64,000 nucleotides of DNA from Ignavibacteriota bacterium (GTDB lineage: Bacteria > Bacteroidota > Ignavibacteria > Ignavibacteriales > Melioribacteraceae): assembly GCA_016708125.1 (NCBI GenBank), contig JADJGF010000001.1:2130001-2194000 (forward strand), given 5' to 3'. Positions 1-10,734 of the stretch are shown piece after piece (the first letter of the stretch is position 1; each line of letters begins with the position of its first letter). A program made the translations under genes and the position numbers. Under the pieces are notes generated by a model. It saw only the letters and a list, made by a program, of their open reading frames with translations. It was not told the DNA's origin and searched no databases.

Positions 1-86
1 ATTTTTAATTGCGGAATTATATCAACATTTTGTGCAAATGTTTGAGTAGAAAAAACTAATAAAATTATCTTAATCAAATTTTTCAT
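1..86 (-). CDS. secreted protein, N-terminal fragment cut by window edge
   Basis: A minus-strand reading frame starts with ATG at 86-84 and runs off the left edge. The visible 28 residues are a typical signal peptide: two lysines, a hydrophobic core (LIKIILLVFS) and an AQ-type cleavage site (TFAQ). The start codon lies directly after the miaB stop (TAA at 89-87), so the two genes are probably co-transcribed and translationally coupled. Too little is visible to say what the protein does; only export across the inner membrane is supported. Confidence 0.6.
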   Translation of the reverse strand, partial: MKNLIKIILLVFSTQTFAQNVDIIPQLK

Positions 87-1442
87 TTATGCAATCTTAT
101 GTTTTTCTTCATTAGAAAAATCTACTTTTGTAACAACATCTGCAAATAATGTTCCCGATGTTGCTTTATTAATTTTCACTTTTATGTAATCACCTTTAAA
201 AATATTTTCTTGTGACGGAATTATTACAACTTTATTTGTATCGGTTCTTCCGGCAAGAAATTCATTTGATTTTTTACTGAATCCTTCAATCAAAATTTCC
301 TCTTCTTTACCAATTAAATCTTGATTTATTTCATAAGAAATTTTTTGCTGTTGATCAATAATTTCACTTAATCTTTTTGATTTAGTTTCCTCATCAACAT
401 CGTCAATCATTTTAAAAGCTTTGGTTCCTTCCCGCGGAGAATATTTAAACATATAAGCTCCGTCATATCTAACATTTCTCATTACTTCCAAAGTTGCTAA
501 ATGATCTTCATAAGTTTCTGTCGGAAATCCGGAAATAATATCTGTAGAAAATGTAACACCCGGAATTATTTTCCTAGCTTTTTCAATTATGTTAAGATAA
601 TGTTCAATAGTGTAAGTTCGGTTCATTAAATCCAAAATTCTATTTGAGCCGGACTGAACCGGAAGATGAATATAATTGCACAAATTCGGATGTTCGGAAA
701 TTGTATAAAGTAATTTATCGGAAAAATCTTGCGGATGAGAAGTTGAAAATCTCACACGAATTTTTCTATCAACAATTGCAACAGCGGAAAGTAAATCCGC
801 GAAATCCAAACCATTATCATTATACGAATTTACATTTTGTCCGAGTAAAGTAATTTCTTTATATCCTTGATTTGAAAGCTGTTCAACTTCTTTAATTACT
901 GATTCTAAAGTTCGGCTTCGTTCTCTTCCTCGAGTAAATGGAACAACACAAAATGTGCAGAATTTATCACATCCGCGCATTACAGAAATCCACGCAGAAA
1001 GCCCATCGTCATTGGCTCTGAACGGAATTAAATCATCATAAGTTTCAGTTTTGGAAAGTTTAACACCAATTCCTTTTTCTCCGGAAAAAGCAAAATCAAT
1101 AAATTCAGGTAAACGTCTGTATTCATCGGGACCAACAACCAAATCAACCATTTTTTTATCGTTAATTAAATCATCGCGCAATCTTTCAGCCATGCAGCCC
1201 AAAATTCCAATTACCAAATTTGGTTTTTCCGATTTCAGAGTTTTAAAGTTTCCTAATCTGCCGTAAATTCTTTGTTCCGCATTTTCTCTAATGCTGCAAG
1301 TATTTAATAAAACTACATCCGCATTATTTATATTATTTGTTAAATCATAACCTTTTGTTGATAAAATTCCTTGAACAATTTCCGTATCGGCCAAATTCAT
1401 TTGGCATCCGTAAGTTTCAATATAGACATTACTTTTTTGCAA
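87..1442 (-). CDS. miaB: tRNA-2-methylthio-N6-dimethylallyladenosine synthase MiaB
   Basis: MiaB is a radical-SAM methylthiotransferase that adds a methylthio group to i6A37 of tRNAs reading UNN codons. At 451 residues it has the family's usual length. The N-terminal UPF0004 domain carries the three cysteines for the auxiliary 4Fe-4S cluster (Cys13 in YGCQMN, Cys49 in NTCSIRENA, Cys83 in GCMAE). The radical-SAM domain has the CxxxCxxC cluster at Cys158/162/165 (GCDKFCTFCVVP). A TRAM-like region fills the last 70 residues, including FLAGRTDTNKVV. It uses the ATG at 1442-1440. A secreted-protein gene follows immediately downstream, so the pair forms a minus-strand operon. The MiaB assignment rather than MtaB or RimO rests on the YGCQMN and RGCDKFCTFCVVP signatures. 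Confidence 0.96.
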   Translation of the reverse strand: MQKSNVYIETYGCQMNLADTEIVQGILSTKGYDLTNNINNADVVLLNTCSIRENAEQRIYGRLGNFKTLKSEKPNLVIGILGCMAERLRDDLINDKKMVDLVVGPDEYRRLPEFIDFAFSGEKGIGVKLSKTETYDDLIPFRANDDGLSAWISVMRGCDKFCTFCVVPFTRGRERSRTLESVIKEVEQLSNQGYKEITLLGQNVNSYNDNGLDFADLLSAVAIVDRKIRVRFSTSHPQDFSDKLLYTISEHPNLCNYIHLPVQSGSNRILDLMNRTYTIEHYLNIIEKARKIIPGVTFSTDIISGFPTETYEDHLATLEVMRNVRYDGAYMFKYSPREGTKAFKMIDDVDEETKSKRLSEIIDQQQKISYEINQDLIGKEEEILIEGFSKKSNEFLAGRTDTNKVVIIPSQENIFKGDYIKVKINKATSGTLFADVVTKVDFSNEEKHKIA

Positions 1443-1613
1443 AACTTTTCCTTTCTGTAAAACTAAAAAATTTGAATTGAAATTTACTTATATGCTTGTT
1501 TAATCTCAAGAATTCAAATCACTTACAAATATAATTCGGTATTGAAAAATTGTACTAATGCAATAAAAAATTTATAACTTTAATTACAAATTTTTATTAA
1601 ATCGTGAGAACAT

Positions 1614-4600
1614 ATGAACTTCCCCAAAATAACTTTTGCTGTTTTAATGATTTTAATTTACTCATGTTCATTTCAAGATTCGGTAAAAGTTGTAAATTTT
1701 TCTCCCGAAGGAGAAATTGAAAAAGCCACAAATTTTACAATAGAATTTTCGCAAGATTTAGCTCCAACGGAAAAAATTGGTGAATGGCTTACCGACGAAT
1801 TTGTTGTATTTGAACCAAAAATAAATGGAAAATTTAAATGGATTGATCCAAGAACTTTACAATTTTCTCCAGATTTTTCTCTTGATGCTATGCAAAATTA
1901 TACTGCAAAAATTTCAAGCAAAGTTTTGTTTAATAAAAATCTCAGCACGGATTTTGAAACTTTTAATTTTAACACACCACATTTTGATGTAACAAAAGCA
2001 GAATTTTTCTGGACACAAATTCCAAATAAATCGTATGTAACAAGTATTCAATCAAATCTTTATTTCAATTATCCGGTTCAGCCAAATGAACTTTCATCGC
2101 ATCTTATAATTACAATTGATGGAAATAAAATTTCTAATTTTGAAATCACCACAACAGCTTCATCAAATATTATTGCAATAAGTTTAGGTGAAATAAAACA
2201 AACTACAGAAAATCAAAATATTGTTGTGGAAATTTCAAAAGGATTAAAATCAATTTTAGGAAAAGAAGGTTTAGTTGAAAATAGAAAATTTGATTATGAA
2301 TTATCAAAAATTACTAAACTTGATATTTCTGATGTTGTTTCCGGATTTGATGGAAACAACGGCTGGATTGATATTTATTTGAATCAAACAATAATAAAAG
2401 AAAATGTTGATAATTATATTTTGCTAGAACCAAAAGTAGAATTTGAAACTCAAGTTTATGATAATCACATTAAAATAATTACTAAAGGTCAAACTGAAAA
2501 TACATTTACTCTAAAAGTGAAAAAAGGTTTGCAAGGCTTGTACGGAGGCTCGCTTGATAGAGAATATGAAAGAGTTGTTTCACTTTTAAATGTTGATCCG
2601 GCAATAAATTTTTCCGATAAACAAGGAAAATATTTAATGCTTCCTGGATTGAAAAATCTTTCTGCAAATATTGTAAATATTGATGCAGTCGATATTGAAG
2701 TTTCGCAAATTAATAAAAATAATATTATGTATTTCAAAAATAATTTCACAAATGATTATTGGGGATATTACAGTTACGATTATTATTTAAATCCACACGA
2801 ATCCGATGACAGTTATGGTAAAGCGTTATATAAAGAAAAAATAAAATTAAATTCATCGCAAAATTGGATGAACACAATTAATATAAATTTAGAAAAAGCA
2901 ATAACCCAAAATGAAAAAGGAATATTTTTAATCGAAATAATTTCTAATGAAGAAAGATGGATTAAGGATAGAAAAATTGTTGCGGTTTCTGATTTTGGAA
3001 TAATTACAAAAAAAGCAAAAAATGAAATGATTGTTTTTGTTAATTCAATTTCTAAAGCAGAACCAATAGAAGGAGCAAAAGTTGAAATTTATTCAACTCA
3101 CAATACTTCAATGCTGGAAGGCGTTACGGATAAATTTGGTGTTGTAAAATTTAGTTTAGAAAATGGAAAGAACAAAGATGAATCACCAAGAATAATTTTT
3201 GTTGAAAATGAAAGTGATTTTAATTATTTGGATTTACGCGAATCTTATGTTGAAACTTCCAGATTTGATGTTGGCGGTTTTTCTGATTATTCAGATAACT
3301 ACAAAACATTTATATATGCTGAGAGAAATTTATATCGACCCGGAGAAAAAATTAATTTAAGCGGAATTTTACGAAATGAAAAAATGGGAATAATTTCCGA
3401 TGAACCCATTTTGCTTAAAATTATTTCACCGACCGGAAAAGTTTTTGAAGAATTTCCAAAAACATTAAGTGAACAAGGATCATTTGAACAATCTTTTGCA
3501 ATGCCGAATTATGCACAAACCGGATTATACAAAGCTGAACTTTACAATGGTGCTAAAAAAATAATTGGCTCATATAATTTTAGTGTTGAAGATTTTGTTC
3601 CAGATAAAATTAGAGTAAACTTTAAAGTCGATAAACAAAAAGTAACTCCGGGTGAATCTGTTAAATTAAATTTGGACTCAGAATTTTTATTCGGTGCAAA
3701 AGCTTCACAGCTTAAATACGAAGGAGAAATTCAATTTCGGCATACAGATTTTGTAAGCAATAAATTCACAAATTTTTCATTTAATAATTATGTCGGTGAA
3801 AATTCATCAATAAGTAATTATACATTTGATGGAACTTTGGATGAAAATGGTCAAGTTGAAATTAATTATACAACTCCGGAAAAATTAATTAGCGGCGGAA
3901 AAATTTCTGCATATGCGTATTCAAGTGTTTTTGATTTGACCGGAAGAACTGTAAATCGCGTTGTTAATTTTGATATCTTCACAAAAAATAATTTTATCGG
4001 AATCAAATCACCGGATTATTATTTGAACATAAATCAGAACTATAATTTTGAAATCGTCTCTGTTGATAAAGATGATAAACCATCAAAAAGTTTTAATGGA
4101 ATTGCAAAATTAGTTAGGTATAAATGGGATTCTGTTTTAAGAAAAGATTACGACGGAAGAAATCATTATACTTCGGTAAAAACAGAAATCGTAGAATGGG
4201 AAAAAGAAATATCTATTAGTGGAGTTCCTTCAAAAATAAATGTTAATGCAAAAAGTACCGGACAATATGAATTAAGAATTTCTGAAAAAGAAAATCCCGC
4301 ATATTACAAAACGGAATTTTATGTTTATGGTTGGTCTGATTTAACGGTTTCAAATTTTGATATTGATAAAGAAGGTAAAGTAGAAATTGTTCTTGATAAA
4401 AAAAATTACGAACCAAATGAAAAAGCAAAAGTCATTTTCAAATGCCCATTCTCCGGCAAACTGCTTCTCACATTGGAGAGAAATGGAATTTATGAATATA
4501 AATATTTGGATGTAAAAAATAATTCTGCTCAAACTGAAATTAGTTTAGCAGAAAGTTATATGCCGAATGTTTTCATTTCTGCAACATTATTTAAACCTCA

Positions 4601-7007
4601 CGGAAAGGAAAGTGAGTCACCATTTTTAGTTGGACATGGATATACTTCAATCAGCATTGAAAAAAAATCTAATAAATTACCAGTAAAAATTATTTCTGCA
4701 GAAAAAGTTAAACCAAATTCTAAACAAGAAATAACAATTAAAACAAATCCGAATAAAAATATTTATGTAACATTTGCTGCTGTTGATGAAGGAATTTTGC
4801 AAATCAAAAATTTTGAAACTCCGGATGCTTACAAAATGATGTATGCAAATCGTCCTTTGAAAGTTGAAAGCTACGATCTTTATTCACTTTTATTGCCCGA
4901 AGTAATTTCTAAAAAATCTTCTTCCGGCGGAGATGATTTAGCTCAGCAATTGAAAAAGAGAGTAAATCCCGTAACTTCCAAACGCTATAATTTACTTTCT
5001 TATTGGAGCGGAATTAAGAAAACAAATTCTAATGGCGAAGTGAAAATTAATTTACAAATTCCACAGTTTAATGGTGAAGTAAGGTTAATGGCTTTGGTCT
5101 ATGATGGACCTAAATTTGGATCATCTGATAAAAGTATTAAAGTTTCGGATGACTTAATTCTAGAACCGGAAATGCCAAGATTCCTTTCTGCAAATGATAA
5201 GCAAATTTCAAATGTTACTTTGATAAATACCACAAATAAAAAAAGTAAAGTTATTATTAATGCAACAGTTTCAGGTCCGATAGAAATTATTTCTGATAAA
5301 TATAGAACAGTTGAAATAAATCCGAATTCAACTGCAACCGTCCAATTTAATTTGTCAGCAAAAAATGAAATTGGCAATGGAAAAATAATTTTTGAAACAG
5401 AAGGATTAGCAAAAGTAAAAGAAGAAATAAATATTGGTATTAGAACAGCTTCACCGTTGGTTGTTGAAAGCGGTTCGGGAGAAATTAAAGCTGGCGATAA
5501 ACTAGAAATAAATTTGCCAAATTATTTTATTAAATCAACACAAAGTTCAACTCTTACAATTAGTAAACTTCCGGTAATAAAATTTGCAAAACAATTGAAA
5601 TATCTTCTCGGATATCCTTATGGCTGTGTTGAACAAACTGTGTCTAAGGTTTTTCCTCAATTGTATTTTGGAGATATTGCGAAAAATATTAATCCAAAAT
5701 TATTTGAAAATAACAATTCTATATTTTTTGTTAATGAAGGAATTAAAAAATTAGAATCAATGCAACTTTATGATGGATCAATTTCTTATTGGCAAGGTTC
5801 TAACGAATCAAATTTTTGGGGAACTGTTTATGCAGCTCATTTTTTAGTTGAAGCAAAAAAAGCTGGATTTTATGTTGATGAAAATGTTTTCACAAAATTA
5901 ATTTCTTACTTGGGAAGAAAAGTTAAAGAAAAAAATATTGTTGATTATGTAACTTATTCGAACAATCAGAAAACAATAATTAAAATTGCACAAAAAGAAA
6001 TTATTTATTCTTTATATGTTTTAACACTTGCTAACAAAGGCGATATTTCAACTATGAATTACTATAAAGCCATGCCGCAGCTACTAACAAATGATACAAA
6101 ATATTTATTGGCGGGTGCATTTGCTTTAATGGAAAAGAGAAATTCATTTGCGGAATTAATTCCAAATAATTTTAACGAAGAAAAAACAGAAAGACTTTCC
6201 GGAGGATGTTTTGATTCAAACATTAGAGCCAATGCAATTATGTTAAATGTACTATTGGAAGTTGATCCGAGTAATTTACAAATTCCGGTAATTGTAAAAT
6301 ATTTAAGTCAAAATTCTGAAAATATTTATTCAACACAAGAAACTGCATTTACGTTTCTTGCTCTGGGCAAAGCTCTTAAATCGCAGACAAAATCTGATCT
6401 GCAAGTTGATGTAATTTCAAATGGTAAAAATCTTGGAACATATAAAAATTCGGATATTACAATTTCCAATAATAATCTTCACTTGGGTAAAATAAATTTA
6501 AATGCAAAAGGTGAAGGAAAAGTTTATTACTTCTGGAATACAGAAGGAATAAGTACGAAACCGGATGTGAAAATTATTGATTCACAAATGAAAGTTAGAA
6601 GAACATATTATAACTACAGAACTAAAAATGAAATTACAAACAATAAATTTATACAAGGTGATTTGATTGTTTGCAAAATATCTTTAACAGGTGGACAAAG
6701 ATCAGCCGAAAATATTGTTATATCTGATTTAATTCCAGCCGGATTTGAAAATGAGAATCCTCGACTTTCGACTTCTACAAATCTTAATTGGCAAAATAAA
6801 AACAGCATGAATGTTCAGTATATGGATGTGCGCGATGACAGATTAATTCTTTTTACAAATTTAAAAGCAAACACAACAAATGATTTTTATTACATGCTGC
6901 GCGTTGTAAATAAAGGTGAATATCAGCTTCCGGTAATTGGTGCGGAAGCAATGTATGATAGGGATTATCACTCATTCCATGGTGATGGAAAAATTATTGT
7001 TGAGTAA
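1614..7007 (+). CDS. bacterial alpha-2-macroglobulin-like lipoprotein (MG domains plus thioester)
   Basis: This 1797-residue protein begins with a lipoprotein signal ending in the lipobox LIYSC, so it should be lipid-anchored on the periplasmic side. Repeated beta-sandwich macroglobulin-like domains fill the first two thirds; one segment has the MG2-like ERNLYRPGEKINLSG and another VDEGILQIKNFETP. The reactive thioester motif GCVEQT is present at Cys1338-Gln1341, followed by the alpha-helical thioester/complement-like domain and a C-terminal receptor-binding-like domain. In known members (E. coli YfhM), such proteins trap proteases that enter the periplasm. pbpC follows after two bases, the classic A2M-PBP1C pairing, which suggests joint envelope repair or protection. 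The ATG at 1614 places the signal peptide at the very N-terminus. Confidence 0.93.
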   Translation: MNFPKITFAVLMILIYSCSFQDSVKVVNFSPEGEIEKATNFTIEFSQDLAPTEKIGEWLTDEFVVFEPKINGKFKWIDPRTLQFSPDFSLDAMQNYTAKISSKVLFNKNLSTDFETFNFNTPHFDVTKAEFFWTQIPNKSYVTSIQSNLYFNYPVQPNELSSHLIITIDGNKISNFEITTTASSNIIAISLGEIKQTTENQNIVVEISKGLKSILGKEGLVENRKFDYELSKITKLDISDVVSGFDGNNGWIDIYLNQTIIKENVDNYILLEPKVEFETQVYDNHIKIITKGQTENTFTLKVKKGLQGLYGGSLDREYERVVSLLNVDPAINFSDKQGKYLMLPGLKNLSANIVNIDAVDIEVSQINKNNIMYFKNNFTNDYWGYYSYDYYLNPHESDDSYGKALYKEKIKLNSSQNWMNTININLEKAITQNEKGIFLIEIISNEERWIKDRKIVAVSDFGIITKKAKNEMIVFVNSISKAEPIEGAKVEIYSTHNTSMLEGVTDKFGVVKFSLENGKNKDESPRIIFVENESDFNYLDLRESYVETSRFDVGGFSDYSDNYKTFIYAERNLYRPGEKINLSGILRNEKMGIISDEPILLKIISPTGKVFEEFPKTLSEQGSFEQSFAMPNYAQTGLYKAELYNGAKKIIGSYNFSVEDFVPDKIRVNFKVDKQKVTPGESVKLNLDSEFLFGAKASQLKYEGEIQFRHTDFVSNKFTNFSFNNYVGENSSISNYTFDGTLDENGQVEINYTTPEKLISGGKISAYAYSSVFDLTGRTVNRVVNFDIFTKNNFIGIKSPDYYLNINQNYNFEIVSVDKDDKPSKSFNGIAKLVRYKWDSVLRKDYDGRNHYTSVKTEIVEWEKEISISGVPSKINVNAKSTGQYELRISEKENPAYYKTEFYVYGWSDLTVSNFDIDKEGKVEIVLDKKNYEPNEKAKVIFKCPFSGKLLLTLERNGIYEYKYLDVKNNSAQTEISLAESYMPNVFISATLFKPHGKESESPFLVGHGYTSISIEKKSNKLPVKIISAEKVKPNSKQEITIKTNPNKNIYVTFAAVDEGILQIKNFETPDAYKMMYANRPLKVESYDLYSLLLPEVISKKSSSGGDDLAQQLKKRVNPVTSKRYNLLSYWSGIKKTNSNGEVKINLQIPQFNGEVRLMALVYDGPKFGSSDKSIKVSDDLILEPEMPRFLSANDKQISNVTLINTTNKKSKVIINATVSGPIEIISDKYRTVEINPNSTATVQFNLSAKNEIGNGKIIFETEGLAKVKEEINIGIRTASPLVVESGSGEIKAGDKLEINLPNYFIKSTQSSTLTISKLPVIKFAKQLKYLLGYPYGCVEQTVSKVFPQLYFGDIAKNINPKLFENNNSIFFVNEGIKKLESMQLYDGSISYWQGSNESNFWGTVYAAHFLVEAKKAGFYVDENVFTKLISYLGRKVKEKNIVDYVTYSNNQKTIIKIAQKEIIYSLYVLTLANKGDISTMNYYKAMPQLLTNDTKYLLAGAFALMEKRNSFAELIPNNFNEEKTERLSGGCFDSNIRANAIMLNVLLEVDPSNLQIPVIVKYLSQNSENIYSTQETAFTFLALGKALKSQTKSDLQVDVISNGKNLGTYKNSDITISNNNLHLGKINLNAKGEGKVYYFWNTEGISTKPDVKIIDSQMKVRRTYYNYRTKNEITNNKFIQGDLIVCKISLTGGQRSAENIVISDLIPAGFENENPRLSTSTNLNWQNKNSMNVQYMDVRDDRLILFTNLKANTTNDFYYMLRVVNKGEYQLPVIGAEAMYDRDYHSFHGDGKIIVE

Positions 7008-7009
7008 AT

Positions 7010-9313
7010 GTGAGCGAAAAAGTTAGAAAAATATTTTTCAGAATTTCATTATTTACTTTGTTTATAATTGTTTTGTTTTTTTTTCTCAATTTAATATTTC
7101 CGTTACCAGAAGAAAAAAGTTTTTCAAAAGAAATTTTATCAAACAACAGAACTCTGTTAACATCATTTCTCTCCAATGATGATAAATGGAGAATGCAAAC
7201 AACAATTGATAAAGTTTCGCCGGAATTAATAAAATCTTTAATTACAAAAGAAGATAAATATTTTTATTGGCATTTTGGGTTTAATCCAATTTCAATTCTA
7301 AAAGCATTTTATTCAAATTTAATAAAAGGAGAAATTGTTTCCGGAGCTTCAACAATTACAATGCAGCTTGCAAGAATTTGGAATCCGGCTAAAAGAACTT
7401 ACCTCAATAAAATAATTGAAATTTTAAGAGCAATTCAGATTGAGATAATTTATTCCAAAACTGAAATTCTTGAAATGTATTTAAATTATCTTCCGTACGG
7501 AGGAAATATTGAAGGAGTAAAAGCTGCGTCATACATTTATTTTAATCATCCGCCGAGTAAACTTAGTCTTGCTCAGTCAATATTGTTAACGGTAATTCCA
7601 AACGATCCAAATAATTTCAGATTAGACAGAAATACTTTTAATACAAAAAAGAAAAGAGATATTTGGATAAATAAATTTATTAAAGAAGAAATTTTTGATA
7701 AAAATAATTTAACTGATGCACTTTTTGAACCGATTGAAAGTAACCGATTTGAAATCCCAAAACTTGCACCGCATTTTTGTAACCGACTTAATAAAACTAA
7801 AAATCAAACAATAATATCAAGCACTTTGGATTTGAATATCCAAAAAACATCTGAAAAACTTTTGTCAAATTATATTGAAAGAATGCGAAGTAAAGAAGTT
7901 TCGAACGGAGCAATTTTAGTAATTGATAACAAAAACAATAATATTCTTGCTTATTGCGGTTCGGCAAATTATAGTGATAATGAAAACTCCGGACAAGTTG
8001 ATGGAATAATTTCAATTCGCTCTCCCGGCTCAACTCTAAAACCATTTTTATATGCACAAGCTTTTGATAAAGGAATTTTAACTCCCAAAATGAAATTGTA
8101 TGATATTCCAATGGATTTTGGCGGATACGAACCCGAAAATTTTGATAATAAATTTTACGGAGATGTCACTGCTGAATTTGCTTTGATGAATTCACTAAAT
8201 ATTCCGGCAGTTCAACTTTTGCAAAAATTGAATATAAGTAATTTCATTCAAGTTTTACATCATGCCGGATTTGATAAAATTTATAATGATAAAAATAAAC
8301 TTGGGCTTTCACTTATACTTGGCGGGTGCGGAACAACTTTGGAAGAACTTGTAACAGCTTATTCGGCTTTTGCAAATAAAGGGAAAGTGAGAAACTTAAA
8401 TTTTGAAATCGAAAATAAAAATGTTAGAGATGTTCAAATATTTTCAGATGCATCTTCATATTTGATTACAAAAATATTATCAAATATTGAACGACCGGAT
8501 TTCCCAAATTCAATTATTGGTGAAACAAATCTTCCAAAAATTGCTTGGAAAACCGGAACTTCTTACGGAAAAAGAGATGCTTGGGCAATAGGTATAAATC
8601 CTAATTATACAATTGGCGTTTGGCTCGGAAATTTTGATGGGAAAGGTTCGCCTTATTTATCGGGGGCAGAAATGGCCGTTCCTCTTTTATTTGATTTGTT
8701 TAATTCAATAGATTATAATTCTGATAAAAAATGGTTTGATATTCCATTTGAAATTTTAGAAAGAAAAGTTTGTGAAGAAACCGGACTTCTTCCTACCGAA
8801 AATTGTAATAATTTTACGTATGATTATTTTATTGAAAATGTTTCAACTCAAAAAAAATGTGATAGATACAAAACTTTTATGGTAAATGAAGATGAAACAT
8901 TTTCATTTTGTAATGAATGTTTAGATAATAATAATTTTAAGAAAATTGCTTATCCGGAATTAGAACCCGAATTAAAATTATGGTATGAAAAAAATAATAT
9001 AGAATTTAACAAACCACCCAAACACAATCCGGATTGCAGCAATCGTTTATCGGAAGATGGACCCAAAATTCTTTCACCGCTTCAGAATTACGATTACTAC
9101 ATTGATAGAAATTCGGATCAAAAAATTCTATTGCAAGCAATTTCATCTTCAAATGTTTTGTCACAATATTGGTATATTAACGATGAATTTTATAAAAAAT
9201 GTACACCGGGAGAAAAAATATTTTTTATTCTCCAGAAAAATATTGTAAATATTATTTGTTCGGATGATAAAGGCGGAACAAGTAAAATTAAAATCAATGT
9301 GAAATTTTATTGA
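7010..9313 (+). CDS. pbpC: penicillin-binding protein 1C (bifunctional transglycosylase/transpeptidase)
   Basis: This 767-residue class A PBP has an N-terminal membrane anchor (about residues 10-30). The GT51 transglycosylase domain shows EDKYFYWHFG and SGASTITMQLARIW, and the transpeptidase domain has SxxK at Ser341-Lys344 (GSTLKP), an SxN motif (SLNIP) and KTGTSYG. A C-terminal BiPBP_C-like segment (about residues 680-767) is typical of PBP1C. The start is a GTG at 7010, two bases after the A2M stop; the ATG at 7008 is followed at once by TGA and cannot be used. The protein polymerises and cross-links peptidoglycan at the inner membrane. The tight linkage with the A2M gene is the well-known arrangement in Gram-negative bacteria. 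Confidence 0.95.
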   Translation: MSEKVRKIFFRISLFTLFIIVLFFFLNLIFPLPEEKSFSKEILSNNRTLLTSFLSNDDKWRMQTTIDKVSPELIKSLITKEDKYFYWHFGFNPISILKAFYSNLIKGEIVSGASTITMQLARIWNPAKRTYLNKIIEILRAIQIEIIYSKTEILEMYLNYLPYGGNIEGVKAASYIYFNHPPSKLSLAQSILLTVIPNDPNNFRLDRNTFNTKKKRDIWINKFIKEEIFDKNNLTDALFEPIESNRFEIPKLAPHFCNRLNKTKNQTIISSTLDLNIQKTSEKLLSNYIERMRSKEVSNGAILVIDNKNNNILAYCGSANYSDNENSGQVDGIISIRSPGSTLKPFLYAQAFDKGILTPKMKLYDIPMDFGGYEPENFDNKFYGDVTAEFALMNSLNIPAVQLLQKLNISNFIQVLHHAGFDKIYNDKNKLGLSLILGGCGTTLEELVTAYSAFANKGKVRNLNFEIENKNVRDVQIFSDASSYLITKILSNIERPDFPNSIIGETNLPKIAWKTGTSYGKRDAWAIGINPNYTIGVWLGNFDGKGSPYLSGAEMAVPLLFDLFNSIDYNSDKKWFDIPFEILERKVCEETGLLPTENCNNFTYDYFIENVSTQKKCDRYKTFMVNEDETFSFCNECLDNNNFKKIAYPELEPELKLWYEKNNIEFNKPPKHNPDCSNRLSEDGPKILSPLQNYDYYIDRNSDQKILLQAISSSNVLSQYWYINDEFYKKCTPGEKIFFILQKNIVNIICSDDKGGTSKIKINVKFY

Positions 9314-9339
9314 GAAACAAAAAAGAGAAAGGAAGTAAA

Positions 9340-10047
9340 ATGAATATAGATAAAAAAATAATTTTAGTTACGGGAGGAAGTTCAGGCATCGGACTTTCAA
9401 CCGCAATTAAGTTAAAGGAAAAAGGTGCTAAAGTAATAATTACCGGAAGAAATAAATCAAAATTAGAAAACACTGCAAATAAATTTGGGTTTACCGGATT
9501 TGTTTCTGATGTTTCAAAAGAGAATGAAGTTCTTGAACTTTTTCAAAATATAAAAAACAAATTCGGCACTTTGGATGTTTTAATTAACAATGCCGGCTTT
9601 GGTTATTTTGAAACTCTTGAAGATGTAAGTGTTAAAAAGTTTAATGAAGTTTTACAGACAAATGTAATTGGTGCCGCTTTAACCGCACGAGAAGCCTCCA
9701 AAATATTTAAAGAAAAAAATGGCGGTGATATTATTAATATTGCTTCCACCGCAGCAACAAAAGGTTTTGCCGGAGGAACTTCTTACGTTGCATCAAAATT
9801 TGCTTTACGCGGAATGACCGAATGCTGGCGTGCAGAATTGCGACCATTTAACATTCGAGTAATTTTAATAAATCCTTCCGAAGTTCAAACAGATTTTGTT
9901 GTAAATTCCAGAAGAGCCGAAAGAAATTTTAATCCAACAAAATTAATTGGCGAAGATATTGCTCACTCAATTATTTCTGCTTTGGAAATGAATGAAAGAG
10001 GATTTATAACCGAGTTAACAGTTTTTGCAACAAATCCAAAAGATTAA
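9340..10047 (+). CDS. SDR family NAD(P)-dependent oxidoreductase
   Basis: A classical short-chain dehydrogenase of 235 residues. The Rossmann dinucleotide motif TGGSSGIG is at residues 11-18, the NNAG motif at 83-86, and the catalytic Ser136, Tyr149 and Lys153 (YVASK) are all present. A frame extends upstream to TTG 9310, but the ATG at 9340 is preceded by a good Shine-Dalgarno (AAAGGAAG) and puts the Rossmann fold at the usual distance from the N-terminus, so that start is chosen. The substrate cannot be told from sequence. The gene sits between pbpC and rpiA on the same strand with short gaps. Confidence 0.9.
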   Translation: MNIDKKIILVTGGSSGIGLSTAIKLKEKGAKVIITGRNKSKLENTANKFGFTGFVSDVSKENEVLELFQNIKNKFGTLDVLINNAGFGYFETLEDVSVKKFNEVLQTNVIGAALTAREASKIFKEKNGGDIINIASTAATKGFAGGTSYVASKFALRGMTECWRAELRPFNIRVILINPSEVQTDFVVNSRRAERNFNPTKLIGEDIAHSIISALEMNERGFITELTVFATNPKD

Positions 10048-10050
10048 AAA

Positions 10051-10734
10051 ATGATTGAACAATTTAAAAAACTTGCCGCTGAAAAAGCCGTTGAAGAAAT
10101 TCAATCCGGAATGGTAATTGGCTTAGGTTCCGGAAGTACATTTTATTATGCAATCCAAAAAATTGGACAATTAATAAAAAACGGTGAATTGGAAAATATT
10201 GTAGGAATTTCAAGTTCGGATAAAACTTCAAAATTAGCAAATGAGTTTGGAATTCCGTTAACTACATTTCACGAAAAACAAGAAATTGATGTAACAATTG
10301 ACGGTGCCGATGAAGTTGACAAATATTTAAATTTGATTAAAGGCGGCGGTGCGGCTCATTTAAGAGAAAAAGTAATTGCACAAGCAAGTAAAAAATTAAT
10401 TATCGTTGTTGATGAAACAAAGCTCTCGGAAAAATTAGGAACTAATTGGGCTGTACCGATTGAGGTTTTACGGTTTGCCTATCCTTTGGAAATGAAATTT
10501 TTAGAATCAATAAACGGTAAATCAATTTTGCGAATTTATCAAAATGGTGAACCGGTAATTACCGATGAAGGAAATTTTATTTTAGATACAAATTTTGGAA
10601 TTATTCAAAATCCTTTTGAACTTGCAGAAAAATTGGAAAATAGAGCCGGAATTATTGAGCATGGACTTTTTCTTAAACTTACATCAAAAGTTATTGTTGC
10701 CGGAAAAAATGGAATTAAAATTCTTGAAAAATAA
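10051..10734 (+). CDS. rpiA: ribose-5-phosphate isomerase A
   Basis: RpiA interconverts ribose-5-phosphate and ribulose-5-phosphate in the non-oxidative pentose phosphate pathway, in the cytoplasm. The 227-residue length fits the family. Signature segments are the phosphate loop GLGSGSTFYYAI near residue 25, the substrate-binding TIDGADEVDKYLNLIKGGG near 85-103, the following REKVIA, and the VVDETKLSEKLG stretch with the conserved catalytic-region lysine. The start ATG lies three bases after the SDR stop, so the two genes are probably co-transcribed. A weak A/T-rich hairpin (AACTTT/AAAGTT followed by T5) just after the stop might end the transcript. Confidence 0.95.
   Translation: MIEQFKKLAAEKAVEEIQSGMVIGLGSGSTFYYAIQKIGQLIKNGELENIVGISSSDKTSKLANEFGIPLTTFHEKQEIDVTIDGADEVDKYLNLIKGGGAAHLREKVIAQASKKLIIVVDETKLSEKLGTNWAVPIEVLRFAYPLEMKFLESINGKSILRIYQNGEPVITDEGNFILDTNFGIIQNPFELAEKLENRAGIIEHGLFLKLTSKVIVAGKNGIKILEK

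Noticed and set aside
7008..7010. ATG at 7008 as start of pbpC
   Set aside because: It is followed directly by TGA; the GTG at 7010 starts the open frame.
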